From Eutreptiella sp. 'Long Island Sound 2002' (Eukaryota > Euglenozoa > Euglenophyceae > Eutreptiales > Eutreptiaceae), in contig OZ038383.1 of assembly GCA_964036045.1 (NCBI GenBank), forward strand, positions 6,960,430-7,024,429: a stretch of DNA of 64,000 bases. Reading direction: 5' to 3'. The position numbers and the translations under genes are program-made. This document shows, in pieces, positions 62,896 through 64,000 of this stretch (its first letter is position 1; every line of letters starts with the position of its first letter). Under the pieces are notes generated by a model that ran no database searches, was not told where the DNA came from, and saw nothing but the letters and a program-made list of their open reading frames with translations.

Positions 62896-64000
62896 AATGG
62901 ATGCCTTGGGGCATACACACACGCGCGCGCATACACAAATAAACTAAGTAGGTCATGGGAGCGCCCTACGGGCACCTGCGAATTTGGGCAGGGCTTTGCA
63001 CTCAGGGATGCATACCTGGGTACGCATCTATACACACACACACACACACACACTGGGGGTATTTGGGGTGCACCACAAGGGGGAGTGGGCCTCTTGTTCA
63101 AAAAGGGCTGGAATGTACGCAAAGTAGAACCAGATGAGGATGATCCCATCGCCTGCAGGCTATGGCATTCAGGGCGGTGGTTGCATACCAGTGCAGGAAT
63201 AGGTGCAGGACAATGTGTACTGAACGTATGTGTTGCATATGGCGTGGCGGGCAATGAATCCCTGAATCCGGAATTTCGGGAATTGGTTATTTGCTACCTG
63301 AGCCGGCTGGGGAACGCAGGCTGGATATTACTTACTGATGCCAATTTCAACTTTGATCTTTTGCATAAAATTCCGTCGGCCCCACTGACTGCGATGGCGG
63401 ATGGCTGGTTGGTGGACGCTGACCGAGCTCATGCCATCTTGCACGGCAAGCCGTGTGTGTGCGGCTTTTCAAGGGACGGCAAGTCTGCTAACCGCATTGA
63501 TGGTCTTCTAGTCACTCCAGCTCAGGCAGGCACGCTGGCTGATGTTTCGGCTTTGCATGATCATTCCCTTCCCGGGCATGTCCCAGTATGCTTTACCTTT
63601 TCTCTGGATGCCCCGCTCCAGAAAGTCATTAAAATGAGGAAGCTACCTCCCTTTCTACCCCCCCCAAGGTCAGAGGAAGACACGCAGAAAATCAGCGAGA
63701 CCCTACTCCGTCCGCATCAGGACGAGTGGGAACAGCTACTGCTCGGGGGAGATGTGAATGCCATCTTGGCACAGTGGACCTGGCTTGCGGAAGAAGTGGG
63801 CATGGCACTGTCGTGCACCCACCTCACGATTGGCACCCCCGCCCCTGCACTTCCTTTTGCTCCCAAGGCGACTCCCAGGGGGCGCGGTACGGAGCGCATG
63901 TTGCAGGAGACCACATTGGCTCCGCGGAGCATAGCCCCCACAGGGGGGCCGAGAACACGTCTCCTCTCCAAAATTACAGGAACGCTGGGCGCTCTCCGCG
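62896..64000 (+). CDS. LINE EEP endonuclease and linker, open to the window edge
   Basis: Frame 1 is open for 1105 bases with no stop before the window ends, though it has no ATG near its start. It encodes G-G-V-G-L-L-F-K-K-G-W-N-V, L-W-H-S-G-R-W, L-N-V-C-V-A-Y-G, W-I-L-L-T-D-A-N-F-N-F-D (the G-D-x-N block, with T in place of G), R-I-D-G-L-L-V and L-P-G-H-V-P-V. These are the successive blocks of a LINE endonuclease, including the catalytic Asp, Asn and His positions. The linker toward an RT follows from about 63600. The N-terminal block with the catalytic Glu is not recognisable and a CA microsatellite (63030-63052) sits there, so activity is doubtful. This looks much younger than the element at 1-1560. 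Confidence 0.7.

Overview
The window reads as nuclear DNA of a euglenid, most likely Euglena gracilis or a close relative. The main clue is the Euglena spliced-leader (SL) core, gagtgtctattttttttcg, at 33899-33917 just upstream of an intronless ORF, with a shorter form at 20761-20777. This identification rests on my memory of the SL sequence, not on a search. Supporting clues are an articulin-like pellicle protein, GT-AG introns, a pyrimidine-AG acceptor 2-20 bases before the start codon of several genes (expected for trans-splicing), degenerate CCCTAA repeats, and a very repeat-rich, gene-poor layout with poly-C/poly-G runs.

Genes I can support: an articulin-like protein (4031-5752); a three-exon coiled-coil protein (13627-18758); a three-exon gene of unknown function (28242-28854) with possible relatives at 27770, 30491 and about 38200; a RING-finger protein (33934-35187); 3-methyladenine DNA glycosylase I (43368-44165); a small Tudor-like protein (48546-48881); a transposon-encoded protein (51949-53184 plus 54754-55220, interrupted); and a WD40 gene in which each exon encodes one repeat (57637-60658, perhaps starting with a signal-peptide exon at 56363).

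Most of the rest is mobile-element debris. A decayed LINE (endonuclease plus reverse transcriptase) fills 1-1560. A decayed LINE at 20718-25122 is bracketed by a 38-base target-site duplication and begins with an SL-like sequence. Three further insertions carry the same 3' tail, in a satellite (49.4 kb), in a transposon gene (53185-54736) and in a WD40 intron (59261-59372). A 4-kb DNA transposon with terminal inverted repeats spans 51646-55628. An RNase H fragment lies at 62087-62545, and an open LINE endonuclease frame runs off the right edge (62896-64000).

The most notable observation is at 33877-41673. A 25-base SL match begins at the end of one copy of a 17-base direct repeat, and the second copy follows a poly(A) tract 7.8 kb away. 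This is the signature of retroposition of a trans-spliced, polyadenylated RNA. The enclosed RING gene is therefore probably an SL-capped retrogene, whose 3' part was later expanded by nested duplications (36.7-40.6 kb).

Other repeats are a 768-base tandem duplication carrying a B-box-like mini-ORF (7924-9459), a ~196-base satellite (46.27-46.96 kb), a ~60-base G/C-hairpin satellite (48.1-49.7 and 61.8-62.0 kb), segmental duplications, microsatellites and tRNA-like Pol III boxes.
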